Assembly: GCA_039881145.1 (NCBI GenBank)
Contig: JAYKKI010000015.1
Coordinates: forward strand, 29,178,001-29,242,000
Reading direction: 5' to 3'
Origin: Druceiella hillmani
Lineage: Eukaryota > Arthropoda > Insecta > Lepidoptera > Hepialidae
Length of the DNA: 64,000 bases
Within the stretch, counting starts at the first letter, position 1. Every line of letters starts with the position of its first letter. Under the pieces are notes generated by a model. It saw nothing but the letters and a program-made list of their open reading frames with translations, was not told where the DNA came from and made no database searches. Made by a program: the position numbers and the translations under genes. Shown here piece by piece: positions 46,291 to 58,300 of the stretch.

Positions 46291-47419
46291 TTTTCAAATA
46301 AATATTAAATTTTTTCGTCTAAACTTAATACTCATTGCTTCCAAGGAAAAACCATGAAATTAGCCATCATTTTCAACAGCAAATATTTAACTTTATTACG
46401 TGAACCAATAATATGCATCTTAATATGCAATAATCTTCAATTTCATAAAGATGTCTTTTATCAAATAAAAATAATTAAATGTTTTAGTCATTTTTAAGTT
46501 TTGCCCAACACAATATATTAAATCTATAATTTCATTAAAAAGTTAACTCACATGTACTATAGACCTTCGTTCCAAAATTTTACTTTTACATTTCGGTATT
46601 TTTGTAATAATAACATAGTTTCTAAATTGTCTATTATATTTATTTCATTCCAAAAATTTGTATGCAAAAAATATATTAAAAACTAAATTAAAGCAAAACC
46701 AGCGAGAAGAAACTTAAAATGGAATTTGATTTATTCATTCCCATTTCGTCTGTTTAGATTTATTATATTTCACATCTGAAAATTGTGAATACGTAGCTAG
46801 CTTGAAAGCAAACCTAGAATTCTTTCCATAGTACCAAAAATAATAAAAATAATTTTATAGATGTAAGTAAATTATAGGCCAGACTTAATGAACCTTTATG
46901 TCAAACAATTATATGTCTAACTGCAATTTTTTTTTAAATAAGGTATACAAAGTTGTTATGCTAAATTGTTTTTAATAACATTTTTATTGATCTCATGTTT
47001 TTTTCTTTATTTACGTAATTTATACCTTTCATATATACAGAGGAATATTTGAAATTAAATGTATCCGATACTGATATGCTCAAGTTATCCTAAGGCAGAA
47101 CATATCAGACTTTCTTTTTGTAGAATCCATTTCATATGTTCTCTCATTTCCAGATTGCTTCTAAGTTGACACTTTAATACAATATATATAAAAATTAAAA
47201 TAAGAATTAATTAATCTCTGAAATAATAATTCATTAATTAATTTATCTATACATTAAAACCCTTTTTTAACCATATTGCGCGTACGGTGGAATGTGAGAT
47301 TTGACATAGATAAGTTTATATGGAGGACTGCAGAAAGCTAAAGTTTATATATGATATGTTACAAATACATTAAAAGATTCATTGTTGACATTCATACTGT
47401 CAATGTCAAACGCATAATA
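46291..47419. other. Non-coding stretch
   Basis: AT-rich, nothing recognised up to the hAT insertion site at 47420. Confidence 0.4.
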
Positions 47420-47427
47420 GTCTAGAG

Positions 47428-48591
47428 CAGGACCGTCCAACATACGGCGTCCAGGCTACAATCCGGCCAGCAAGCTAGTTAAAACTATAAAAACATTAAT
47501 GGGATATTGCGCAAATATCCATTAAAAAATATGCCTATGTCAGTTGCGCTCCATTAGTCGATAGATGAACCAATAACTAATAGTCAAAATGAATAAAGTG
47601 TTCAGTCGCATTCGCTGGCTTTGCAGAGCAGCCGCACTGAAGCGATAAAATTTTTTCTTGAAAACAAAGGATATTAGTTTATTAGTTTTATAAGATATTA
47701 GTTATTAGTTATTATTTAGTAAGATATTAGTTATTATTTAGTAAGATATTAGTTTTCTAACTGATGAGCAGTGTCTGGCTGATCTGGCTTTCCTACTTGA
47801 CATAACTGTCTCTCTGATATTAACCTAAAACTGCAAGGAAAAGATCAACTTTGCACGTAGTTATATAGTTCAAACTTTTATAAAAAAAGCTCATATTATT
47901 GGAAAAACAACTGGAACAAAAGCAGTTGGCACATTGGGAGACCTTATCTTCAAGAGATCAAAAGACAATGGATGTAGGCAAGTACGCATCTTTGTTACAA
48001 AGGTTGAGGAATGAGTTTGAGGGAGATTCATAGACTTCAAATCACAAATACCTAACATGAAAGTATTTCAAAATCCACTTAATGTTGAAATTGAAAGCGC
48101 CGAGTTAAACCTACAGTTGAAATTTATTGATATACAAAGCAATTCTCTCCTAAAAACAGCATATGATGGTTGCCTTGAAAATGGACTGATTGAATTTTAC
48201 AAAAAGTGTATTAACCGTAACCAATACCCAAACCTTACCAAATTAGCTGTTCAACAAATTTCCTCATTGGGTAGTACATACACTTGTGAACAGCTTTTTT
48301 CCCGCATGAAACGTAATAAGTCAAAGACATGATCATCTTTATCAGACACTCATCATACAGACATTCTGCGCATAGCCACTTCTAAAATATCAGCTGACGT
48401 AGATGCACTGTCCAAACAAAAAAATGTCAGTCTTCTCATTAGTGCGATGATTTGTAAACCAGACTTTCTCTTTTTTAATAAATTATTCATATTTTCATAT
48501 TTTTAATAAATTATAAATTAAAATTACTGTTTTCTCTACATTTAAAGTTCACTGTTCACCTGGCTCTTACCAATTATGTTGGACACCCTTC
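47428..48591 (+). mobile_element. GTF2IRD2-like hAT element, internally deleted, with 8-bp target duplication
   Basis: GTCTAGAG occurs at 47420-47427 and 48592-48599, a perfect 8-bp duplication. The ends share GTCCAACATA at the same distance (7 bases) from each terminus: CAGGACCGTCCAACATA on the left, and GAAGGGTGTCCAACATA for the reverse complement of the right. Length is 1,164 bp, far shorter than an intact element (about 3 kb or more), so much of the coding region is deleted. The remaining coding sequence is on the plus strand. Confidence 0.9.
47755..48460 (+). pseudogene. hAT transposase relic, GTF2IRD2/EPM2AIP1-like
   Basis: Across frames: FLTDEQCLADLAFLLDITVS, IFKRSKDNG, RFIDFKSQIPNMKVFQNPLN, VEIESAELNLQLKFIDIQSN, SLLKTAYDGCLENGLIEFYK, LAVQQISSLGSTYTCEQLFS, RMKRNKSKT, stop, SSLSDTHHTDILRIATSKIS. 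The order W..DLAFL.DIT, RF.DF......F..F.NPF..DVE, ..Q.ELI.LQC...L, FGSTY.CEQ.FS.MK and R.RLTD.HL...LRI is that of the C-terminal half of this hAT branch, which gave rise to mammalian GTF2IRD2 and related genes. The CEQ in place of the ER motif is normal for the branch. The N-terminal half is missing apart from a short IQSHSLALQ-like fragment near 47610. Confidence 0.88.
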
Positions 48592-48690
48592 GTCTAGAGG
48601 TATGTTCTTTAATAAAAGAACCTTAGTAACGTTCAAACTGACAAACTTAATGAATTACGGCCGAATTTCAACCATTCGGTAACCACTAAC

Positions 48691-48781
48691 ATATATATAT
48701 ATACATATATATATATGTGTGTGTGTGTGTATATATATGTATATATATATATATACATATATATATATGTGTGTGTGTGTA

Positions 48782-48821
<40 letters not shown>

Positions 48822-48863
48822 TACATATATATATGTATATACATATATTTATATATACACACA
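48691..48863. repeat. Compound (TA)n/(TG)n microsatellite
   Basis: Three TA blocks separated by TGTGTG tracts, arranged as two near-identical 60-bp higher-order units (ATATATGTGTGTGTGTATAT). The open frames over it are artefacts. Confidence 0.96.
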
Positions 48864-50101
48864 GTATAATGATCTGGCAATGCAGTGTATATCTTTCATG
48901 TGGATCGAGCTATATTTTACTTATAACCTTTTCCATTTTGGATCCAAATCAGACAGATTTAAAGGAAATGAATTTATAAAGTTGTGCATGTATAGTTCAT
49001 ATTTTTTACCTGCAAATATTTGTGCCTGCATTTTAAATTTGGCGAGTACTGTTTACAGATATTAATCTCAAATGAAATTTATTTTTTATGGAAGATATGG
49101 CAAAGTGGAAAGTGTTCACACCTTGATACTGCTTATACCTAAAACTATGTTTCACAATTCGCGATATAACTTAATTGGTTTGTTAATTTTGTATTTGTAT
49201 CTCATGTTAAACTCATTAATTGTATTTCATTACATTTTTGTCACAGTTGACTCATTTAAAAATAACCAGTATTAGCAGAGGCATGTTTTGGTTTCGTAAT
49301 AGTTTAAATTTTCTTTTACATACAAAGTTTTTCGATATGGGTAATTCATTGTATATTTCATTAGATTTCTAATTCCAGTTACAGTACATGATATTTTAAT
49401 ATTTTTAAACAACTGCTCTTAGAAATAAATTATCTTATTGCGATATTTCTTCGTTTAAATATAACGCCTACATGTTTGGGAAATGCACAGATAATAAGCA
49501 CGAATTGAGTTAATTAACACATGTACCGCTGCAGTATTCTCTTTTCTGTCCAATTTCAAGGTCAAATCAGCGTGACATAGTTTGTTCATGGATAAGATTC
49601 TATATGTGTGTATATTTCACTGTAAATTTCATTTAATTTTAAAATTGCAATTCAAATTCCACTTTACAATACTTGATATTTAAATATTACTGAAATTTTA
49701 ACATTCTTTGTTGGCAGTAAATTGTCTTATAATATTTTTATGACTGAAGTCAATACATTTATATTTAACGTCTACATATTTACAACTTTTTTGAAACTCG
49801 TCTTTTTTAAGTGTATTGATAATATTTAGACAAAGAGCTTTAGTCATTTCGTAACTATTTCAAACATACTGCCATTTTGGCAGTTGCGCAAGTTTCTAAG
49901 AATTCTGTTTAGGTAGATTAGGCCACATTTTGTTTGGCGCTAACTGAACCAGGTGATAGTGTCTCCTTTCTTAAGGAATGTGTATCCAGTTATTGAGTGT
50001 CTCATTTCGACGTCCTTTACATAGTTTGTACTACTATAGCCAATTAAGTCAGTGATATTAGCTTTAAACAGATTACACAATCCGATACTTTACTTTTTCT
50101 T
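48864..50101. other. AT-rich stretch with an old duplication
   Basis: 49335-49480 and 49615-49790 look like diverged direct copies (shared TGTATATTTCA.T..ATTT, GATATTT.AATATT, TAAATTATCTTAT/TAAATTGTCTTAT, ATTTAACGTCTACAT-like). The segment around 49530-49585 (CAGTATTCTCTTTTCTG then CAAGGTCAAATCAGCGTG) recurs in direct orientation near 50825-50875. No coding sequence recognised. Confidence 0.45.
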
Positions 50102-50228
50102 AGTAAATTTTTACTGTATTCCAGTGAGATTCATAATAGTGTAAAATCTACTTACTAAGATTACTATGTTCTTAGTGAGTGACTTTTAACACTATTAAGA
50201 GTCTCATTGGAATGCAGTAAAAATAACT
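50102..50228. repeat. 58-bp-arm inverted repeat
   Basis: Arms 50102-50159 and 50171-50228 pair around an 11-base loop, with about 80% identity. Shared blocks include TTTTTACTG.ATTCCA.TGAGA and AATAGTGT.AAA. Probably a small fold-back element or the collapsed ends of one. Confidence 0.8.
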
Positions 50229-50267
50229 CACAACTCCTGCATATATTAATTATACCACTGTTTCTCA

Positions 50268-50450
50268 ATGTCAAGATTGTTGTTGGTCATATTGATTATA
50301 CTCTATAGTTTTTCACTATGTTGGTGTAGTGAATGTAAATGTGATCGCCGCATTTTTATACTTTCATGTTATGGATTACCTCATTTAGGACATATTTTTT
50401 CTTTGAAAATAGCTTCCGTCGTCAGCACAGAGACGGAAAAAAGCGTTTGA
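50268..50450 (+). CDS. Possible small secreted Cys-rich peptide (60 codons)
   Basis: ATG-started frame with a hydrophobic N-terminus resembling a signal peptide (LLLVILIILYSFSLCW), followed by CSECKCDRR and a short tail to TGA. Located between two fold-back repeats, with no family match, splice sites or strong start context. Most likely a chance ORF; listed because the N-terminus is unusually signal-like. Confidence 0.15.
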   Translation: MSRLLLVILIILYSFSLCWCSECKCDRRIFILSCYGLPHLGHIFSLKIASVVSTETEKSV

Positions 50451-50543
50451 TTGCATCTTACATAAACACACTGATCCACTATACATCTGATAAAGTCAAA
50501 CCCTTGAATATATTTGGTGTTCATTTTATAGAAATTCATTATT

Positions 50544-50801
50544 CACAATTAAATGAAAGTATGTGATGTAGTATTATTTCTACTTTCTTTAAGTTCTTTA
50601 CCACGACCTAGGTTTTGTTGGATTACAATATCTTCAGGTTGGCTATTAGCAAAGATACTCTTCTACTTTATAGATACTCTTTTATTAGCAAAGAGAATCT
50701 TTGCTAATATCCCACCTGAAGATGTTGTAATACAACAAAACCTAGGTTGTGATAAAGAAATTAGAAATAATATTACATCACGTAGTTTCATTTAATTATG
50801 A
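50544..50801. repeat. About 105-bp-arm fold-back element
   Basis: Left arm 50544-50655 and right arm 50697-50801 are inverted copies. Paired blocks, outside to inside, are AATTAAATGAAA, GTGATGTA.TATTATTTCTA, CCTAGGTTTTGTTG.ATTACAA, ATCTTCAGGT and ATTAGCAAAGA. The 41-base centre carries another ATTAGCAAAGA. Small differences between arms show age. It is a MITE-like structure, or a source of long double-stranded RNA if transcribed. Confidence 0.9.
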
Positions 50802-53800
50802 TTAGTTAATAAACATAATTATCAGTGCCGCATTCTCTTTTCGGCCCAAATACAAGGTCAAATCAGCATGGTGTGCAGTACAGACTTAATTCAAAAGGTT
50901 AAAGCGCTTTCAAATAATATTTAATTATATTATTATCCTTAGAATGGCAAAACGTATTAATTCTATACCAACTTAGCCCTATACCTATACAATTGTTTCT
51001 CAAAACGAAGATCAGGGAAGATATATATCAATTTGATTCGTTGTGGAGTAAAATATATGAACACGGCTACCTTCTAATATTTTTAATTTGGATCCATGCT
51101 TTAAGTCGTCTTTCACACATGTCGTTGCTTGCCTAATTTTGCATAATATGTTTTTCAAATCTCAAATTGCTCATTACCCACTGTTTTCACAAGGAGTATA
51201 TTGATATAGCAATGCTACGATTGCCGTTTATTCAGATTTATTAATGGGAATAAAAGTAAAGACATGTCAATATCGGGGTGCTAGGTGCAAATGAAATTTT
51301 TCACAAGATTTAAATAAAACAAACATTGTTTGATTTACTGAAATTTATAAATATCATACAAAGAGCATTTTTAATAACAAATAAAATACAATTAATTATA
51401 TATATCACAACAATAATAAAGTGCATTGTTGCGTCTAATGTATTATAGTTTGATAAAAATAATGTGGAATGACTAAATAATCGTTATAAATTAAAATATT
51501 TTTGTTTCATATCACAAATTATAAAATAAAAAGGAATATACATTTGGTAAGTTACAAAATATTTGTATAAATGCAAATATATTAATATAAAAGTATTTCG
51601 TAATATTAAATAATTAATCATGTGGAATTTTAACAATAAGACATGTTATAATTTCAGAGTCCATTGCTATGTATAGACATCTAATATTCAAAGTAGTGTT
51701 ATTACCACCGAAAATGTGCGAAACAAACGTCTTTCTCCCTCCGCTACCCAGAAATCAATCAAATGTATAATTGTGAAAATGTATATTGCCTTTATTTTTA
51801 GCTAAAATAATTGATAAACAATCATTTATTTCGTAGGCAGTGATCACTTCAATTAGGTTAATGTGACTTATTTATCTTGAATATGTTGTGTATTATCTGA
51901 ACATTATGAAATAATGAACTATTACAGTTTTCTATATATTAAAAATACTTTTAAAAATGGCAAGTTTTACAATTATTCTTTTAAATAAGAAAATAATAGA
52001 TCATAATGTTCGTAAATAAATAATTTTTATAAAAAGCCGTTAAGAGTGCTTTTACGTATTCCCACTAACTATCCAACTATTAATTGAACGAGTTATGCAG
52101 AAATTACGAAATTATCGAATTCTTAATCAGCATTTGTTTTAAGTTAATTATCTTATAAAAAAATTACATCTTTCAACAAAATTTTCAATAATGGACTTGT
52201 ATTTTCCATAAAAATTTCAAGATTCTATTAACTGACTAGTATAAGATAAATTTACTTTCGGCTGCATTCCTTTGACTAAACATGAAAATGATATCAAATG
52301 GTTAACTGTGGGATACCAGCAATTATTAAATTTTTTTTATAAAAATGAGATTACAACTAATGTAATAATTTGTTTACTCATTACAAAATATCAATGATAA
52401 TAAATAATTTAAATTTTTAAATGAAACAAATTGCAATATTTACTTTTAAATTACCAAATGCGCCAAAAAAATTATTAAAAAATACTATCCGCAGTATTGT
52501 TTTATATGAACACAAAAAATAAATAAAAAATATAAAAATGATGGTTAACTATTTATAAATGACAAATAATTCACAATAAATGTAACAAACATCCATTTTA
52601 TAAATCTCTGAAAATCTACAAAATGGAACTACAGATCCATAGATATTTCTATAAAAACTAAATGTCAGTTTTTATCAAATATTACCCACAAGCACATTAT
52701 ATAAAACAAAAAAGTGTACTGCCTCCATAACATAATAAATTTGGTAGCAACGAAGTTACCGATTAAATGTTAGTAGCGTGCAAGAGAGAAACATTTGTCT
52801 ATAAATTGAATACGAAGTAATGACGTGATAATGTTAGTAAAACTGATTAATTTTCTTTTAACCTCCAATCTTGAACTTTGTTCGATGATATTACCTACTC
52901 ATAGTTCTTTCAGAGATATTGTTCACAGCAAAAAATCTTCGAGAATACTGAATTTGATTGAATTATTGCAGTGCAATCCAATTTCCAAAAACTCCCCATA
53001 TTTTCAATTCCCATTTAAATAGGGTTGAATAGAGTTTACAAAAATCTCAATTAGCAAAAATTAACAACCTTGCATAAATTTCTTGTCAGAGTAAAATATT
53101 TTAAACTGAAAATAATAATACTATTATAGGTATATGACATTAAATGTTATTTTGATTAAAAATCACCGGCACCATAACAATGATTTGATAAAAACCACTA
53201 CTAATTATAATGACGCCTAAAGATTTTGGAAATTAAGGTCCTTAAGGCATTCAACAGCAAAGCATTGCCTTTGATATAAATTTGCCATTGATATAAATTT
53301 TTTTAAAATCAAATAATTTCCTTTAAGTTATCATAAAAGATTCCAAATAGTATAAAAAAAAGTAGAGTTCTGTCGAGGTAACATTTCAACGGAAGAATTT
53401 CAGAAACCTCATAATATTTGGAATGCCTGAATTACAAAATCTTAAACTAAATATAAACTTTATTTCGTTACGCTTGTTTCGCATCCTCAAACATATTTTT
53501 TGCAAATACCCCTTGTAACTCTACAAACATTTACTTAATTGAACACACCATTGGAACATATTAAATTTCATTGATTGTTTTCCTATAATTAACAACCCTG
53601 CATCTTTATCATAATAAAGTCTTTAATCACTTAGGGGTGAAACAAAAACAATAAATTAATGACATTAACGAAACCTAAAACAAACTGTCATCCTCTGGAG
53701 AATGCTTTTTACAAAATTTTCTTAATGGAGGGTGCAGAGACGTATACAGGCAGTGTTTTGTCAGACAAATAAATTATTTTATTTTGTCGGATATAGAGTA

Positions 53801-55213
53801 TCTGTCAGATAAATCGAATTAATGTGACATTAACTGTTGTTGATTTGCAACAAAAAATGTTAATTTACATTTTGGAATACCACAGCAACATAATTTCTTA
53901 TCGACAGAATAAAATTTATAAAATCTAATATGAGGAGATTCGGTTCTCTCAAAACAGAGTCACTCCCAAATAATAATTTATGTTGCTGAGGATGAAAGGT
54001 ATAAAAAATTGGTAATTCATTGTGTTAAAATCAGAACTGCTTTTACACTACCTTAATTGTAATAATTGTTTTAACTTGCTTCTCCTTATTAATGGAAACT
54101 TTTATTATCCCTATCTATTCAAAAAAAAAACTTTATATTTATTAAATTGAATCTTATTTGCCATTAAATGCAATGACTTCAGGCGATGTAACTAATAAAA
54201 ATGTAGTCACCAAAATAATGTAATGAGTAAATAAGCAAAATACATCAGGATCATTTCATACCTTTTAAAATTAGTTAATTTCGTTGCTTTATTTTGCATT
54301 CCATTGCATGTTTCATGAACTCATTAATCGGTGGTAATATTGTCAATTCAGGATCTAGCTAAAATTATAATACTATTATAGCCATAAGGATCAGACTGAA
54401 AAATCACAATTTATAAGCCTTGTGAACTATTAATTTGTGCAGGAATATAAACACAAAGAATGACATTAACAGATAATGTAAAACGTTACTATTTCATAAA
54501 CCAACAAAGTTTATTGAACTTTACTTACAAAATATAATAAAAATTATATCAATCAAATTGTATACGTATTGTTTAAAATTACATTGGGAATTGAAAAAGA
54601 CAAACTGAAATCTTGCGTCTTACAGCATTTAATAATTATGACCAATTTTAAATGGACAGAACCTTTATTAGTTCAACCTGGCGGCACCTCCTTTATTTAA
54701 TAACCGATGATAAAGGAGTATACACACGGGACGTAATTACTCGGTGAAACATAGAAACATATTCCTTTAAGGGTCAATGAGCCCAAAGTCAAACAGATAA
54801 AAAAATATGTTTAGCCCTCGCTTAGTCAGTTTTAGTCTTCTATCACAAGAACTCAGACAAAATGATTGTCATTTTATAATATATTAAGGGATCATATCTA
54901 TTTTGTAAGACAATATAATAATCCTCAAATATATGAGAATAAATTATATCCGAAGACATTTATATTTATTTTTTGCCTCGCGGCTGGATAGTGAAAGATA
55001 AAAGTATTGAGCATTTCGGAAACATTCTACACCCTATGTTATGTATTTATGCATCCTAAGTACATAATATTTTATAAAAAGTTTTAAAGTGTTGCTAGTT
55101 TCTATCGGAGCTTAAGAAGGTTTAGTATCAATATCATGCAAGATGATTAAAATGAAATGTATAATGTACACTAATGTTAATGTATAAAATCACACTTATG
55201 GATAAATAATTAA
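50802..55213. other. Gene-poor, very AT-rich stretch
   Basis: More than 4 kb without recognisable coding sequence or transposon similarity on either strand. It lies downstream of the host gene's stop codon (55360). Its proximal part is probably 3' UTR: the first AATAAA on the minus strand after the stop is at 54970-54965, about 390 bases on. Beyond that it is intergenic as far as can be seen. Confidence 0.4.
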
Positions 55214-55324
55214 TTATCTGGCACGTATCGAGTTATGTGTAAGGTGTATCGTGAGCAGTAGTAAGATGGTTATTACAGCGGCCGTAGAATATGTTCCTGC
55301 TTTCACACTGTTAGTCTTCATCAT
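55214..55324 (-). other. Hydrophobic 36-codon ORF behind the host gene stop
   Basis: Minus strand, ATG at 55324: a short polar start (MMKTNSVKAGTYS), then AAVITILLLLTIHLTH and a basic end NSIRAR, TAA. It looks like a membrane or GPI-anchor signal. It is out of frame with the host gene's last exon and separated from it by a stop, unless an alternative acceptor (such as the TAG before 55345, phase 0) is used. No such phase is offered by the exons seen here. Confidence 0.2.
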
Positions 55325-55359
55325 GTTAGAAAGTTGTAGATACCTCTACTTGTGATCGT

Positions 55360-55376
55360 TCAAGAGACCGGTTCAT
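55360..55376 (-). CDS. Host gene terminal exon F (coding part)
   Basis: Acceptor TTTGGTTTTCAG. In the phase set by exon E it reads DEPVS and TGA. The short coding part is followed by the 3' UTR. Confidence 0.65.
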
Positions 55377-58300
55377 CTGAAAACCAAAATTTTATGTCAA
55401 CTTTTCTTTATTCAATTCATGCAGAGTTGTCATATTGTCAAAATATCACGTAGTATGCATTACAGATGGACCAAATATAGGGTCTGCCGAATATTCGGTT
55501 TAAGATGTACAAAACTGAATATTCGATTCTTTTTTGGTGCACTTTGATTAAAGAAGCAAGTTTAAACATGTTCACGAGGTGCTCGGCGAGTAGCGGCATT
55601 TGCCCGCACTCATAGATTATAAACAAATTGATGGGACAGTTTCCATATACTTCTATACAAAAAAATGAAATCTCATGCAAAGAAAGCACCAAATGGCGCT
55701 CGTAGTGTTATCAGCGTCTAGGTTGTTGATTGATGCTATGTAGGGAGCATCGTGATGGCATTATAATATAACGTTTTATTTATATTTCGTAAATAATAAA
55801 AAAACTTAAAAATATTTTTAATTTCACAAATTTTATTAAAACTTTTATATAACATCAACATTTCAAAAATCATAAGTACGCAATGAGGTTTTACAATTTT
55901 AGTATTGGTCTAAATTATAATCATATTCAAAATATATATTCAAGACTTCAATATGGTTCAGACAGATTTTTTCTTGTGTGACGGATAGGGCTGACGGTTG
56001 CAACATCAGGTTTGATAAACCATTTAAAATCAGACCAATTTCAAAAATGTGATTGTAGCGATCAGCCTTCAACAACCCATAATAGTACGTTTTACTTGTA
56101 AACAAAGCCTTCAAGAACAAAAAAAGCCTTCAAGAATCTCTATAACTAAGTCACCCTCAATGCCTAGTTCTGAAAGAGGTTATGGCCTTATTACAACCCT
56201 TAGAAGAAATAAAAAAGATTACCACCTCCACATTTTCTTCAATTTCTGAACTTATACTGCATGTTACCACTCTTTTAAAGCATTACATACATAGCAGATT
56301 CGCCCTAACAAAGCCGAAATGAGACTCACTTTAAAGACAAAACTCAAATACAAATTCGAAAGCATAGATAATTACAAATACTATGCACTAGCAACATTGT
56401 TAGACCTGAGCTTTTGATTAAGTTTTTTCTCTCCAGAAATATCTGATTAATAACTATGCGTATATATACCCATGTCATGTATATATACGCATAGTTATTA
56501 AGATATTTCGTATATTATATCAGATATTTCGTATATTACGCTTCATATATGAAGCGTGATGAGGAGGACAGACCATTATTTCTAAAAGTTACGAATTTTC
56601 ATGAATTGTCTGCAACATTTTAAACCTACTATAAAGAGATTGCTTTCTTTAAGCAAACAGCAGAGTCTGAAGAAATTCCTAAAAGTCCAGTTCCAAAAGA
56701 AATACAAAATTATTTAAACTAAAAAAAGTATGAACACATGGCCAGTTCCACAAATTTTTTTATCCTCTCCTGTGTACTGCGGATGTCTATTTTCCGAGGC
56801 AAGAAATGTTTATGAAGAAAAATGTAACAGACTTTTCCAAAGAGCAGAGTCTAATTTTCCATCATCACAATTTATCTCACGTCAATTTTAAGTATTAATA
56901 TCGTATATCTAGTACATTCTTTTGTTGTTTAAGCTATACTATATGCTGTTAATTGTTTTAACATAACATTGATTTTATGATTGAGGTAAACTCCTTCTTA
57001 ATTTTAAGTTAGTTATTTTGTTCATATTTAAATTTATTTTATTTGAGATTTACGTCTAGTACTTATTTCATTAATCGCGTTACATACTCACTATGTTAAC
57101 TTTTTATTGCAAAGTAATATATAATTCAAAAAGATAAAAGAAAAGTCTTTTTTATATTTGGTGATAATTCCGTAATTGAACCAAATATTCGACTGAATTT
57201 GAAGATAGAAAAATATATCAAATATTTACTGAATATTCAGCCCATCTCTAGTATGCATAAACCAAGTCTTCTGGTAAATATTTTCTAAAATTGAAGGAAA
57301 AAATTAGCAATGTTACCTGGAGTTAGGGGATGATCACGGATCATGGAACCTGTAAACAGATAATTTTACCCTTTATTCAAAAGCAAATACTAAGATGTAA
57401 AAAACATAACTAGTCACATTTCATTACAGTAGGACTATTATAAATAATGCAATAGGTTATACAATGATACATTCTTTATTTTAATGCCCGCGGCTCTGTT
57501 TACGTCAAAAAGGAAAAAATGGTGGTAATATTAATATCAATAAAAAATGTTTTTGTGAAAAAATGGGATCTTTGCATTAGAAATGACTAAGTAGTTTGAG
57601 ATGCGTATAACTAAGGAAGCGGGGTGAAGAGAAAAGCCTGTGTTCCGCAACAAGTAGATGTAGGTTGATAGGTCGCCATGACATGCTTACATTCACAGTC
57701 TTATCCCAAAGGAGATGATTTTTTTTCCCAAAAAAATAAATTCTATTTTGTAGTTAAAACATTATCGCAATCAGATCATCATGACACAGGCTTATAACTA
57801 TAAAAATTGAGCAGTTGATGCGTGAAAACAGAAGAAATAAATAAACTCACTTTCACATTTATAATATTAATTACAAAGAATTAAAAAATAAGTGTGTATC
57901 AAATTATATTTTTACACAAAATTACATTTGAGAAATATGAAAAAATACCAATTAATTTTTCTACTTATTTAACACATATTGATTTGCAGCACTTTATGAA
58001 TGAAGTTTGGGCGCCACAAACTACATTAATTTGTATATATATTTATATAACTACTGAATATTTATGTCTTGCAGTAGGTAAGAATAAAATAATTTGAAAT
58101 TTTCCAAAAAATTGTTTATGGTAATACTAAAAAACCTTCGAGTTTAAAAAAATAAACTAAATGAAATGAATAAATCTCAATTCACACAGTGCCTTCGTTA
58201 TATAATAATAAGATAGTTTTGTCAAAAATATGTTTACTGGTTAGTGCCGCTCCAGGCGTGATCCCGACAATGCTGCCTCCTACGCAAGCCTCAACGCCCT

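Larger units (their letters stand above)
55461..57250 (+). mobile_element. hAT element (BED type) in the last intron of the host gene
   Basis: GTATGCAT at 55453-55460 and 57251-57258 is a perfect 8-bp duplication. The ends read TACAGATGGACC on the left and TAGAGATGGGCT for the reverse complement of the right (9 of 12). GAATATTCGG/GAATATTCAG motifs recur just inside both ends, a usual hAT subterminal pattern. The element (1,790 bp) takes up most of the 1,940-bp intron between host exons E and F, on the opposite strand to the host gene. Without it the intron would be about 140 bp. It contains a decayed transposase on the plus strand. Confidence 0.93.

Noticed and set aside
57620..57720. Open minus-strand stretch in the host intron
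   Set aside because: Acceptor and donor do not give a phase compatible with exons D and E.
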